Shown one piece after another: positions 19,261 through 28,229 of a stretch of 64,000 bases of DNA; within the stretch, counting starts at the first letter, position 1; each line of letters starts with the position of its first letter. The position numbers were made by a program, and so were the translations under genes. The stretch is from Sulfuritalea hydrogenivorans sk43H. GTDB taxonomy: Bacteria; Pseudomonadota; Gammaproteobacteria; Burkholderiales; Rhodocyclaceae. The stretch is from assembly GCF_000828635.1 (NCBI RefSeq), contig NZ_AP012547.1, positions 1,240,001 to 1,304,000 of the forward strand. The letters run 5' to 3'. The notes under the pieces are model-generated. The model did not search any database. It worked only from the letters and a program-made list of their open reading frames with translations, and had not been told where the DNA came from.

Positions 19261-19287
19261 TTGACGGGCGGGGTCCGTATTTCTTAC
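19261..19287 (-). promoter_or_regulatory. Putative ECF-sigma promoter of the bufA operon
   Basis: On the minus strand GTAAGA and CGTCAA are separated by 15 bases, about 40 bases before the bufA start codon. The pair resembles the GTAA/CG-type elements used by ECF sigma factors found with DUF692 genes. It is inferred from sequence only. Confidence 0.5.
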
Positions 19288-19302
19288 AGGCGGGGCACAA
19301 AT

Positions 19303-19331
19303 AAAAAAGGCAGGCCCGCGGGCCTGCCTTT
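19303..19331 (-). terminator. Intrinsic terminator after the TRAP operon
   Basis: A 12-bp perfect stem (AAAGGCAGGCCC / GGGCCTGCCTTT) with a 2-base loop is followed on the minus strand by TTTTAT. It sits 24 bases after the dctP stop and before the bufA promoter, separating the two minus-strand operons. Confidence 0.9.
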
Positions 19332-19354
19332 CAATGGCGTCGGAATTTATTTTC

Positions 19355-20389
19355 TTACATGCTGCCGTGCTTCTTCAGCAATGCGACCGCCTCGTCGTAG
19401 AGCGCCTTGCCGTTGGCGCCCTTGGCGGCGGCTTCCTTGTACCAGGCGTCGTCGACCAGGTCGGTGGCCTTCTTCCAGCGCGCGTATTCGGCCGGCGTGA
19501 TGGTGATGAAGGTGTTCTTGCGGTCCTGGGCGATCTTGCGCGCCTCGACTTCGGGCTGGTCGAAGATCTTGCCGGCCCACTTCGAGGTTTCGAGGCCGCT
19601 GTTGGCGTCGATCACCTTCTTCAGGTCGGCCGGCAGGCTGTCGTACTTGGCCTGGTTCATGACGAAGGCGAAGATCGAGTTGCCCGGCTTGGGCATGCCC
19701 TTCGGCACCTCGACGTGGAACCTGGTGATCTCCTGCAGCTTGAACGGGGTCACCACTTCCCAGGGAATGTTGGCGCCGTCGACCACGCCCTTGGCGATGG
19801 CTTCCGGAACCTGCGGCGCCGGCATCGGCACCGGCACCATGCCCAGCGCCTCGATCATCTTGCCGCCGAGGCGGCTGGGGGCGCGCACCTTGAGGCCCTT
19901 GAGTTCCTCCAGCGTCTTCGGGCCGACCTTGCCGAAGTGGAACACGGCGCCGTCGTGCATGTGCATGAAGATGGGCTTGACGCCCTTGAACTCGTCCAGC
20001 GCGTTCTTCTGCACGTATTCCCACAGCGCCGGGCTGGCCGTGGTCGCGTTGAGCGTGAGGAAGGGCAGCTCGAACACCTCGGACTTGGTGAAGCGGCCGG
20101 CCTGGTAGGTCGGCAGGGTCCACACCAGGTCGGCGACCCCGTCCTTGGCCTGGTCGAACAGTTGCGGCGGCGTGCCGCCGAGCTGCATGGCCGGGTAGAT
20201 CTGGCACTTGAGGCGGTTGTTCGATTCCTTGGCGATCTTGTCGCACCAGGGCACCACCAGGTTGGCGTGGGCGTTGCCACTGGGCGGCAGGAAGTGGTGC
20301 ACCTTGAGGGTGATCTCCTGCGCCAGTGCGCCGCCGGCAACCGTGGCAAGCGCGGCGGCTATGAGTCCGGTAAGTTTGCGAGTTTTCAT
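19355..20389 (-). CDS. dctP: TRAP transporter solute-binding protein
   Basis: This 344-residue periplasmic DctP-family receptor has a signal peptide (LTGLIAAALATVAGGALAQ). Family stretches include LKVHHFLPPSGNAHANLVVPWCDKI and GVKPIFMHMHDGAVFHFG, plus the conserved arginine region VRAPSRLGGKMIEALG that binds carboxylates. It is last in marR-dctQ-dctM-dctP. The substrate is probably an aromatic or other organic acid, inferred from the aromatic neighbourhood. Confidence 0.93.
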   Translation of the reverse strand: MKTRKLTGLIAAALATVAGGALAQEITLKVHHFLPPSGNAHANLVVPWCDKIAKESNNRLKCQIYPAMQLGGTPPQLFDQAKDGVADLVWTLPTYQAGRFTKSEVFELPFLTLNATTASPALWEYVQKNALDEFKGVKPIFMHMHDGAVFHFGKVGPKTLEELKGLKVRAPSRLGGKMIEALGMVPVPMPAPQVPEAIAKGVVDGANIPWEVVTPFKLQEITRFHVEVPKGMPKPGNSIFAFVMNQAKYDSLPADLKKVIDANSGLETSKWAGKIFDQPEVEARKIAQDRKNTFITITPAEYARWKKATDLVDDAWYKEAAAKGANGKALYDEAVALLKKHGSM

Positions 20390-20415
20390 CTGTGGGTCTC
20401 CTCTGTTGAAGCTCG

Positions 20416-21741
20416 TTATTGGAAGGTGTGCACCAGGTACAGCGAAATGACGGGGAAGTACAGCAGCAGCGCGATGCGGATGAAATCCGAGGCCAGGAAA
20501 GGCATCACGCCCTTGAAGGTCTCCACCAGCGGCACGTCCTTCGCCAGGCGGTTGATGATGTAAACGTTCATGCCCACCGGCGGATGCACCAGGCCGATCT
20601 CAACCACCATCAGTGCGAGGATGCCGAACCAGACCGACTTGTCGACCTGCGACATGCCCCAGTAGTCCAGCCCCATCACCATCGGATAGAAGATCGGGAT
20701 GGTGAGCAGGATCATCGCCAGTGAATCCATCACGCAGCCCAGCAGCACGTAGATCAGCAGGATCATCAGCATCACCAGCATCGGCGAGAGGCCGCTGTCC
20801 TTGACCCAGGCCGCCAGCTCGGTCGGCATCTGCGACACGGCGAGCGCGGTGTTGAGCATGTCGGCGCCGAGCAGCACGAGGAAGATCATCGCGGTGGTTT
20901 GCGCCGTGCCGACGATGCTTTCCATCAGGCCCTCGAAGCGCATGCCGCCGGTGACCACGGCGAGGATGCCGCAGGCCATGGCGCCGACCGCGGCGGCCTC
21001 GGTCGGGTTGGCCCAGCCGCCGTAAATGCCGACGATGACGATGACGAATACCAGCAGCACCGGCAGCACGGCGACGAAGCTCTTGAGCTTTTCCGCCCAG
21101 CTCGTCGCCGGGCCTGCCGGGCCGGCCGCCGGATCGAGGGTGACGATGATGCGGATCACGATCATGTAGCCGAGCATGGCGATGATGCCGGGCAGCACGG
21201 CGGCCATGAACAGCTTGCCGATCGACTCCTGCGTCAGGATGGCGTAGATCACCAGCGGTACCGAGGGCGGGATCATGATGCCCAGCGTGCCGCCGGCGGC
21301 CAGCGCGCCGGTGGACAGCGAGCCCGAGTAGCCGAAGCGCTTGAGTTCGGGCAGCGTCACCTGGCCCATGGTCGCGGCGGTGGCCAGCGAGGAGCCGCAG
21401 ATGGCGCCGAAGCCGGCGCAGGCACCGATCGCGGCGATGGCGACGCCGCCCTTGAAGTGGCCGAGGAAGGCCGAGACGAAGCGGAACAGCGCTTTCGACA
21501 GGCCGCCGTGGGTGGCGAACTGGCCCATCAGCAGGAACAGCGGAATCACCACCAGGTCGTAGTTGGAGAGCCGCGCGTAGGCGAGGTTCTTCAGCGAATT
21601 GAGCAGCGGCAGGGTATCGCCGACCAGATACACATAGCCGCCGGCGCCGACCATGAACATCGCGATGCCGATCGGGATGCGCACCACCAGCAACGCCATG
21701 AGGATGCCGAACATCAGGAAACCGAGGCTCATGCCGCTCAT
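20416..21741 (-). CDS. dctM: TRAP transporter large membrane subunit
   Basis: This 441-residue DctM-family permease has about 12 membrane segments, including GMSLGFLMFGILMALLVVRI, AIAAIGACAGFGAICGSS and GTLGIMIPPSVPLVIYAIL, the conserved GxxxPPS region. It imports the ligand delivered by DctP using an ion gradient. The 112-base gap from dctQ carries three hairpins, unusual within a TRAP operon. Confidence 0.94.
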   Translation of the reverse strand: MSGMSLGFLMFGILMALLVVRIPIGIAMFMVGAGGYVYLVGDTLPLLNSLKNLAYARLSNYDLVVIPLFLLMGQFATHGGLSKALFRFVSAFLGHFKGGVAIAAIGACAGFGAICGSSLATAATMGQVTLPELKRFGYSGSLSTGALAAGGTLGIMIPPSVPLVIYAILTQESIGKLFMAAVLPGIIAMLGYMIVIRIIVTLDPAAGPAGPATSWAEKLKSFVAVLPVLLVFVIVIVGIYGGWANPTEAAAVGAMACGILAVVTGGMRFEGLMESIVGTAQTTAMIFLVLLGADMLNTALAVSQMPTELAAWVKDSGLSPMLVMLMILLIYVLLGCVMDSLAMILLTIPIFYPMVMGLDYWGMSQVDKSVWFGILALMVVEIGLVHPPVGMNVYIINRLAKDVPLVETFKGVMPFLASDFIRIALLLYFPVISLYLVHTFQ

Positions 21742-21853
21742 GGGACGACCCTCCCCCCAGCCCCCTGCCCAAGGCAGGGGGTGACGGTGGTTCGCCGCTG
21801 CGCGGCTCCATGCATTGGCTGCGCTCCCCTTGGGGCGGCCCGGCGGGGAGCGC
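21742..21853. repeat. Cluster of three hairpins between dctQ and dctM
   Basis: The gap contains a 9-bp stem (21761-21769 with 21773-21781, CCCCCTGCC/GGCAGGGGG), a short GCCGC/GCGGC stem at 21794-21806, and a 9-bp stem (21821-21829 with 21845-21853, GCGCTCCCC/GGGGAGCGC). The first lies about 20 bases before the dctM start, next to a G-rich ribosome-binding site. No T-run follows, so these look like inserted extragenic palindromes or mRNA-stability elements rather than terminators. Confidence 0.7.
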
Positions 21854-22414
21854 TCATTGCCGCTCCTTGGCCGCCATGCGCAACTGATGGCCGAACATGT
21901 AGAAGCCGGCCGCCGCCAGCACGAGGAAGCCCGGCACCATGAAGGCCTGAGGAATCCACACCGGCCAGGCCAGGATCATCGACGTCTCGCCGGCTTCCTT
22001 CACCGTCATTGCGCCGGCCCAGGAGCGCCAGGCCACCAGGGCGCCGAACAGGCCAACCAGCAGGGAGCCGAAGGCATCCATGATCCACAGCGTCTTCTGC
22101 GGCAGATTGTGGGTGAAGAAATCGACCTTGATGTCGCCGTGGCGCAGGTGGCAATAGGGGAAGAAGGAGGCCGCGGCGCATGCCGAGAGCATCTGCAGCA
22201 CCTCGACGTCGCCCGGCACGACGAAACCGACCGTCTTGCGGCCGACGATGGAAATCACCGACATGACGACCAGGCCGACGAAGATGACGCCGCCGATGAT
22301 CGCCATCAGCCGCGCCAGGAAGTGAATGAATTTTCCCAGCGGGCCGAAGCTGTCGTGCAGCGCATACGGGGTTGCCGGTTGCGGTTCTTGCATGCGATGC
22401 CTCTCCTCGGCCAA
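21854..22414 (-). CDS. dctQ: TRAP transporter small membrane subunit
   Basis: This 186-residue DctQ-family protein has four predicted membrane segments (FIHFLARLMAIIGGVIFVGLVVMSV, MLSACAAASFFPYCHL, LWIMDAFGSLLVGLFGALVAWRS, WIPQAFMVPGFLVLAAAGFYMF). The HGDIKVDFFT stretch is typical. It works with DctM and DctP. The gap to marR is 174 bases. Confidence 0.92.
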   Translation of the reverse strand: MAEERHRMQEPQPATPYALHDSFGPLGKFIHFLARLMAIIGGVIFVGLVVMSVISIVGRKTVGFVVPGDVEVLQMLSACAAASFFPYCHLRHGDIKVDFFTHNLPQKTLWIMDAFGSLLVGLFGALVAWRSWAGAMTVKEAGETSMILAWPVWIPQAFMVPGFLVLAAAGFYMFGHQLRMAAKERQ

Positions 22415-22588
22415 GCCTATTGGTATGGGCGCATTTTTGCAGGCAAGGGGGGCCCCGCATAGGGACTATGGCTACTACTAGCTATCTCATTTTGTTATGG
22501 CTTTGCGCCATCGTGGAGGGAAGGGGTGCGGCGGAAGAGGCCGGCGCGGCGATGCCTGCCGGATCGTTTCCGGGCGCCATGCGGCGTG

Positions 22589-23038
22589 TCAGGTCCTGGG
22601 TTTCCTGAAGCGCCCGAGCAGGTCCAGCAGCAACTTCTTCTCGGCGATCGTAAAGGGCTTGCAGACCTCCTTCTCGTGCTCGCTGGCACGGCGGGTCGCC
22701 TCGGCCAGAAGCTCGCGTCCCGCATCGGTGAGGTGCAGGTGGTTGTGGCGGCGGTCGGTGGTCGATGCGCGGCGTTCGACCAGTCCGCGTTTCGCCAGCT
22801 TGTCCAGCAGCGGCACCACCGAGGATCGATCCAGGCTCACCGTGGCTGCGAGTGTAGACTGGGTGATGCCATCGTTTTGGTGCAGGACTTCGAGCACGGA
22901 GAAGATCGCGGGCGAAACGTCGATCTCGCCGAGGCGGCTCTCGAAACGCTCGAACACCGCCAGTTGCGCGAGCCGCAAGTGGAAGCCGACGTGGCCGGCA
23001 AGGCAACCGAGGGCAGGGCTTTTCCGACTGGAGGGCAT
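22589..23038 (-). CDS. MarR-family transcriptional regulator
   Basis: This 149-residue winged-helix regulator has STLAATVSLDRSSVVPLLDKLAKRGLVERRASTTDRRHNHLHLT, the MarR recognition helix and wing. It heads the TRAP operon and diverges from the ABC transporter/feruloyl-CoA synthetase operon. MarR proteins in this setting (CouR of Rhodopseudomonas, HcaR/FerR-type) sense hydroxycinnamoyl-CoA and repress the catabolic genes. Two matching operator-like sites lie in the divergent region. Confidence 0.9.
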   Translation of the reverse strand: MPSSRKSPALGCLAGHVGFHLRLAQLAVFERFESRLGEIDVSPAIFSVLEVLHQNDGITQSTLAATVSLDRSSVVPLLDKLAKRGLVERRASTTDRRHNHLHLTDAGRELLAEATRRASEHEKEVCKPFTIAEKKLLLDLLGRFRKPRT

Positions 23039-23079
23039 GGTGTCGCAAGCAGGAAGGTTTCGAACAGTGTGCCAGATAA

Positions 23080-23092
23080 TTTTATATCAAAC
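23080..23092 (+). promoter_or_regulatory. Putative MarR operator, site 1
   Basis: TTTTATATCAAAC, an exact inverted copy of the site at 23188-23200, lies 42 bases upstream of the marR start, where it could overlap that promoter. Confidence 0.6.
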
Positions 23093-23187
23093 AAGTATTA
23101 CGGATGCCGGGACCAAAACCGCTTAAGTCAGAAAAGGTATTGAAAAGCAATGTATTAGAAAACTATTATTTACACAAAGCTGAAATA

Positions 23188-23200
23188 GTTTGATATAAAA
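23188..23200 (-). promoter_or_regulatory. Putative MarR operator, site 2, next to the liv promoter
   Basis: GTTTGATATAAAA is the exact reverse complement of site 1. It ends four bases before a TTGACG element at 23205-23210, a possible -35 box of the liv operon with a weak CAGAAT -10 seventeen bases later. Binding here could block polymerase. Confidence 0.6.
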
Positions 23201-23318
23201 CCAGTTGACGGCAACACAGTCAGGCGTCAGAATCCGTTCGCACTCGCCGCCGCCGAGCCAAGGATTTGGCAGCTCGGACAGGGGGCGAGGCCAACAATAA
23301 ATAATGCTTGGAGGAGCA

Positions 23319-23408
23319 ATGAACACAAACCGCCAGGGGCGGCCGCGGCGCAAGCACGCCGGTTTCGAAGCCGAGTGGCCGCGCACGTGGATGCATCGGT
23401 TGCCCTGA
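23319..23408 (+). CDS. Possible 29-codon leader peptide overlapping livH
   Basis: A short frame, MNTNRQGRPRRKHAGFEAEW and nine more residues, starts eight bases after a strong GGAGGAG ribosome-binding site. It ends with TGA inside the first codons of livH in another frame. livH itself has no good ribosome-binding site, so this frame may serve for translational coupling. It could instead be the remains of an older livH start displaced by a frameshift. The peptide is very basic and resembles nothing recognised. Confidence 0.4.
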   Translation: MNTNRQGRPRRKHAGFEAEWPRTWMHRLP

Positions 23409-24424
23409 TCCTGGCCCAGGACGGCATCACCAACGGCGCGATCTACGCGCTGTTGTCGCTGGCCCTGGTGCTGGTGTTCGCCGTCACGCGCGTCATCTTC
23501 ATTCCGCAGGGCGAGTTCGTCGCCTACGGCGCGCTGTCCATGGCGGCGATCCATGCCGGCCTGCTGCCGCCGACGATGTGGCTGGTGGTCACGCTGGGCA
23601 TCGCGGTGGCCCTGGTCGAATGCGTCGCGGCGCTGCGCGAAGGCGCGGCTGCGCGCCTGCCGCTGATCGTGGCGAGGAACGCGATGCTACCCGCCGTCGC
23701 GGCGATTGCGGTGCACTTTCTGCCGCTGAAGAGCCTGGCCTATCCGCTGCAGGCAGCAATCGCCCTGCTGTTCGTCGTCCCGCTCGGGCCGCAGATCTAC
23801 CGCCTGGCCTTCCAGCCGGTGGCCGAAGCCTCGGTGCTGCTGCTGCTGATTGTCTCGGTCGCGGTGCATTTCGTGCTGCTCGGCCTCGGCCTGTATTTCT
23901 TTGGCGCCGAGGGCGGCCGCACGCCGGCATTCACCGATGGCGGCTTCGATCTCGGGCCGACCTACATCCAGTTCCAGACGCTGTGGATCGTCGGCATCGC
24001 GGCGCTGCTGATTGCAGGCCTGGCGCTGTTTTTCGAGCGCTCGATCTACGGCAAGGCGCTGCGCGCGACGGCGATCAACCGTACCGGCGCGCGCCTGATG
24101 GGCATCTCCGCCGACCTCGCCGGCAAGCTCTCGTTCACGCTGGCGGCGCTGGTCGGCGCCTTCTCCGGCATCCTCGTGGCGCCGATCACCACCATCTATT
24201 ACGACACCGGCTTCCTCGTCGGCCTCAAGGGTTTCGTCGGCGCCATCATCGGCGGCCTGGTGTCCTATCCGCTGGCGGCGGCGGGCGCGATCCTGGTCGG
24301 ACTGATCGAGTCCTACTCGTCCTTCTACGCCTCGGCCTACAAGGAAGTCATTGTCTTCACGCTGATCATTCCCGTGCTGTTATGGCGTTCGCTGACCACG
24401 CACCACGTCGACGAGGAGCACTGA
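23375..24424 (+). CDS. livH: ABC transporter permease, branched-chain amino acid type (LivH-like)
   Basis: This permease has about 349 residues and eight or nine membrane segments. It begins near VALILAQDGITNGAIYALLSLALVLVFAVTR and has the family motif FTLAALVGAFSGILVAPITTIYYDTGFLVGLKGF. Starts are GTG at 23375 or GTG at 23387; neither has a good ribosome-binding site, so coupling to the leader frame is likely. In aromatic-acid operons this family imports hydroxycinnamates or benzoates rather than amino acids. Confidence 0.88.
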   Translation: MAAHVDASVALILAQDGITNGAIYALLSLALVLVFAVTRVIFIPQGEFVAYGALSMAAIHAGLLPPTMWLVVTLGIAVALVECVAALREGAAARLPLIVARNAMLPAVAAIAVHFLPLKSLAYPLQAAIALLFVVPLGPQIYRLAFQPVAEASVLLLLIVSVAVHFVLLGLGLYFFGAEGGRTPAFTDGGFDLGPTYIQFQTLWIVGIAALLIAGLALFFERSIYGKALRATAINRTGARLMGISADLAGKLSFTLAALVGAFSGILVAPITTIYYDTGFLVGLKGFVGAIIGGLVSYPLAAAGAILVGLIESYSSFYASAYKEVIVFTLIIPVLLWRSLTTHHVDEEH

Positions 24425-24425
24425 G

Positions 24426-26203
24426 GTGGTGCTGATCACGCCCAACCGCGCCCTGATCGCCTTCATGCTGGCTGTTTCCCTGGTGCCGCTGTTCGCCGCA
24501 CCATTCACCGTCACGCTGACCAACTACATCGGCCTCTACGCGCTGGTGGCGCTGGGCCTGGTGCTGCTGACCGGCATCGGCGGCCTGACCTCCTTCGGCC
24601 AGGCGGCCTTCGTCGGCCTCGGCGCTTACGCCACGGCCTACCTCACCACGCGCCACGGCATGTCGCCCTGGGGTACCCTGATCGTCGGCATGACCCTCAC
24701 CACCGCGGTGTCGCTGGCGCTGGGCTTCATCACCCTGCGCCTGTCCGGACACTTCCTGCCGCTGGGCACCATCGCCTGGGGCATTTCGCTCTACTTCATC
24801 TTCAGCAACCTCGAAGCCCTGGGCGGCCACGGCGGCATCGACGGGATTCCGCCGGTGGACCTCTTCGGCCTCGAACTTGGCTCCGGCCGCGCCTTCTTCT
24901 ATGTGATCTGGGCCACGCTGCTGGCGGCCATCGTCACCACCCAGAACATGCTCGATTCGCGCGAAGGCCGCGCCATGCGCTGCCTGCGCAGCATGACCAT
25001 GACCGAGGCGATGGGCATCAACACGCTCTGGTACCGCATGGTGCTGTTCATGATCGCGGCGCAGTTCGCCTGCGTCTCGGGCTGGCTCTACGCCCACCTG
25101 CAGCGCTTCGTCAATCCGACGCCGTTTTCGCTCGGCCATGGCATCGAGTACCTGTTCATGGCCGTGCTGGGCGGCGCCGCGGCGGTCTGGGGCGCAGTGT
25201 TCGGGGCGACGGCGGTGACCTTCCTCAAGGAGTGGCTGCAGGACCTGCTGCCGAAACTGCTCGGTGCCACCGGCAACTTCGAGATGGTGGTGTTCGGCCT
25301 GCTGACCATCATTGTTTTGCATCGCGCCCGCGACGGCGTGTGGCCGATCCTGATGCGCGCCTTCGGCAACCGGGTTCCGCAGCGGGAACAGGCGAAGACC
25401 GTCGAGCCGGCCCTGCCCCTGCCGCGCCGCGACATCCCGGCGCGCGGTCGCGAAGTGCTCCTGGTGAGAAATGTCACCAAGCGCTTCGGCGGCCTGGTCG
25501 CCAACAACGCCATGAACCTCACCGTACGGGCCGGCGAAGTGATGGCCTTGATCGGTCCCAATGGCGCCGGCAAGAGCACCCTGTTCAACTGCATCTCCGG
25601 CGTCAGTCCGGCGAGCGAGGGCGAGATTCATTTCATGGACCAGCGCATCGATGCCCTCGCTTCGCGCGAGATCGCCAAACTCGGCATCAGCCGGACCTTC
25701 CAGCATGTGCGCCTGAACCAGGACATGACGGTGCTGGAAAATGCCGCCATCGGCGCCCACCTGCGCGGGCGGAAGAATTTCGTGCAGTCGGCCTGGCGCC
25801 TCGATCGCGAGGAGGAACGCCGCCTGCTCTGGGAGGCCGCGCACCAATTGCAGCGCTGCGGCCTCGGCGAGCACCTGTTCGATGCGGCCGGCAGCCTGCC
25901 GCTGGGCAAGCAGCGCATCGTCGAAATCGCCCGCGCCCTGTGCAGCGACCCGACCCTGCTGCTGCTCGACGAGCCTGCCGCAGGCTTGCGCCACCTGGAA
26001 AAGCGCGCGCTGGCCGAACTGCTGGACAAGCTGCGCGGCGAGGGCATGGCGATCCTGCTGGTCGAGCACGACATGGATTTCGTCATGGGCCTGGCCGATC
26101 GCGTCGTCGTCATGGAATTCGGCGAACACCTGGCCGAAGGCCTGCCGCAGGAAATCCAGGCCAATCCGAAAGTGCTCGAAGCCTACCTGGGCGGGGTGGA
26201 CGC

Positions 26204-26207
<4 letters not shown>
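24426..26207 (+). CDS. Fused ABC permease-ATPase (LivM-LivG-like)
   Basis: This 593-residue protein joins a LivM-type permease (residues about 1-310; GLTSFGQAAFVGLGAYATAYL) to a LivG-type ATPase (about 340-593) by a proline-rich linker. Walker A is GPNGAGKST and Walker B is LLLLDEPAAG. The signature region reads LPLGKQRIVEIARAL instead of LSGGQ, within LivG variation. Start is GTG at 24426, one base after livH; GTG 24429 is an alternative. It overlaps livF by ATGA. Such fusions keep permease and ATPase in fixed ratio. Confidence 0.93.
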
Positions 26208-26971
<764 letters not shown>

Positions 26972-27049
26972 TTCCGTACCGCTTTGTCGTTGTCATCCGC
27001 AAGTCGATATACCCGGATTCATTTCAAACCAACAACACGAGGAGAAAGC

Positions 27050-28195
27050 ATGAAAACCAAACTGTCCATCAAGCCGCTGGTCATCGCCCTGTCGCTGATC
27101 GGCTCCGGCGCCGCTCTGGCCGACATCAACATCGGCGTCAGCGTTTCCGCCACCGGTTCGGCCGCCGTGCTCGGCGGCCCTGAAAAGAACACGGCCGAAC
27201 TGATGCCGACCAGCATCGGCGGTGAAAAAGTGAACTGGATCATCCTCGACGAGGCCTCCGATCCCACCGCCACGGTGAAGAACGTTGCCAAGCTGATCAA
27301 CGAACACAAGGTGGATCTGCTGATCGCCGGCTCCATCACCCCGGCCGCAATGGCCGCCGCCGGCGCCGCCGCCGAGTCGAAGACGCCGCTGATCGCGCTG
27401 GCGCCGAACCCGGCCGACGGCGAAAAGCTGAAGTGGACCTTCACCACGCCGCAGAACTTTGCGCTGATGGCGGAAGGCATCCTCGAGCACATGAAGGCCA
27501 ACAACCAGAAGACGCTCGGCTTCATCGGCTTTGCCGACGGCTATGGCGAAACCTGGATCAAGGCGCTCGACGCCGTGAAGGCCAAGTACGGGGTTACCGT
27601 CGGCCCGATCGAGCGCTTCCAGCGTACCGACACCTCCGTCACCGGCCAGGCCGTCAAGCTGATCGCCGCCAAGCCCGATGCCATCCTCGTCGTCGCCTCC
27701 GGCGCGCCCGCGGCGATGCCCCACAGCACGCTGGTCGAGCGCGGCTACAAGGGCCAGATCTACCAGACCCACGGCGCTCCCTCGCCGGCCTTCCTCAAGA
27801 TCGGCGGCAAGAACGTCGAAGGCGGCATCCTGGTTGCCGGCCCGCTGATCGAGTGGGAGCAACTGTCTGACTCGCACCCCTCGAAGAAGGCCGGCGCCGA
27901 GTACGCCAAGCTATATGAAGGCAAGCATGGCGCCGGCTCGCTGTCGTCCTTCGGCGGCCACGTGTGGGATGCCTGGGCGCTGGCCTCGCGCGCCATTCCG
28001 GCGGCCAAGAAGAAGGCCAAGCCCGGTACCGCGGAATTCCGCGCCGCGTTGCGCGACGCGATCGAAAGCGAGAAGGATGTCGTCGGCGTGCATGGCGTGT
28101 TCAACATGAGCCCGACCGACCATTCCGGCCACGACCGTCGCGCCCGCGTGCTGTTGCAGGTGCAGAACGGCGCTTTCAAGGTCATTTCCAAGTAA
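27050..28195 (+). CDS. livK: ABC transporter periplasmic substrate-binding protein (LivK-like)
   Basis: This 381-residue type I periplasmic binding protein has a signal peptide (SIKPLVIALSLIGSGAALA) and a mature start DINIGVSVSATGSAAVLG. It has strong GAGGAGAAAG initiation signals. The family binds amino acids, but members next to aromatic-acid genes bind hydroxycinnamates or benzoates; that substrate is inferred here from the CoA ligase directly downstream. Confidence 0.92.
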   Translation: MKTKLSIKPLVIALSLIGSGAALADINIGVSVSATGSAAVLGGPEKNTAELMPTSIGGEKVNWIILDEASDPTATVKNVAKLINEHKVDLLIAGSITPAAMAAAGAAAESKTPLIALAPNPADGEKLKWTFTTPQNFALMAEGILEHMKANNQKTLGFIGFADGYGETWIKALDAVKAKYGVTVGPIERFQRTDTSVTGQAVKLIAAKPDAILVVASGAPAAMPHSTLVERGYKGQIYQTHGAPSPAFLKIGGKNVEGGILVAGPLIEWEQLSDSHPSKKAGAEYAKLYEGKHGAGSLSSFGGHVWDAWALASRAIPAAKKKAKPGTAEFRAALRDAIESEKDVVGVHGVFNMSPTDHSGHDRRARVLLQVQNGAFKVISK

Positions 28196-28229
28196 GCCGC
28201 GTCACCGCCACAAAGCAAAAGGACGTCGC

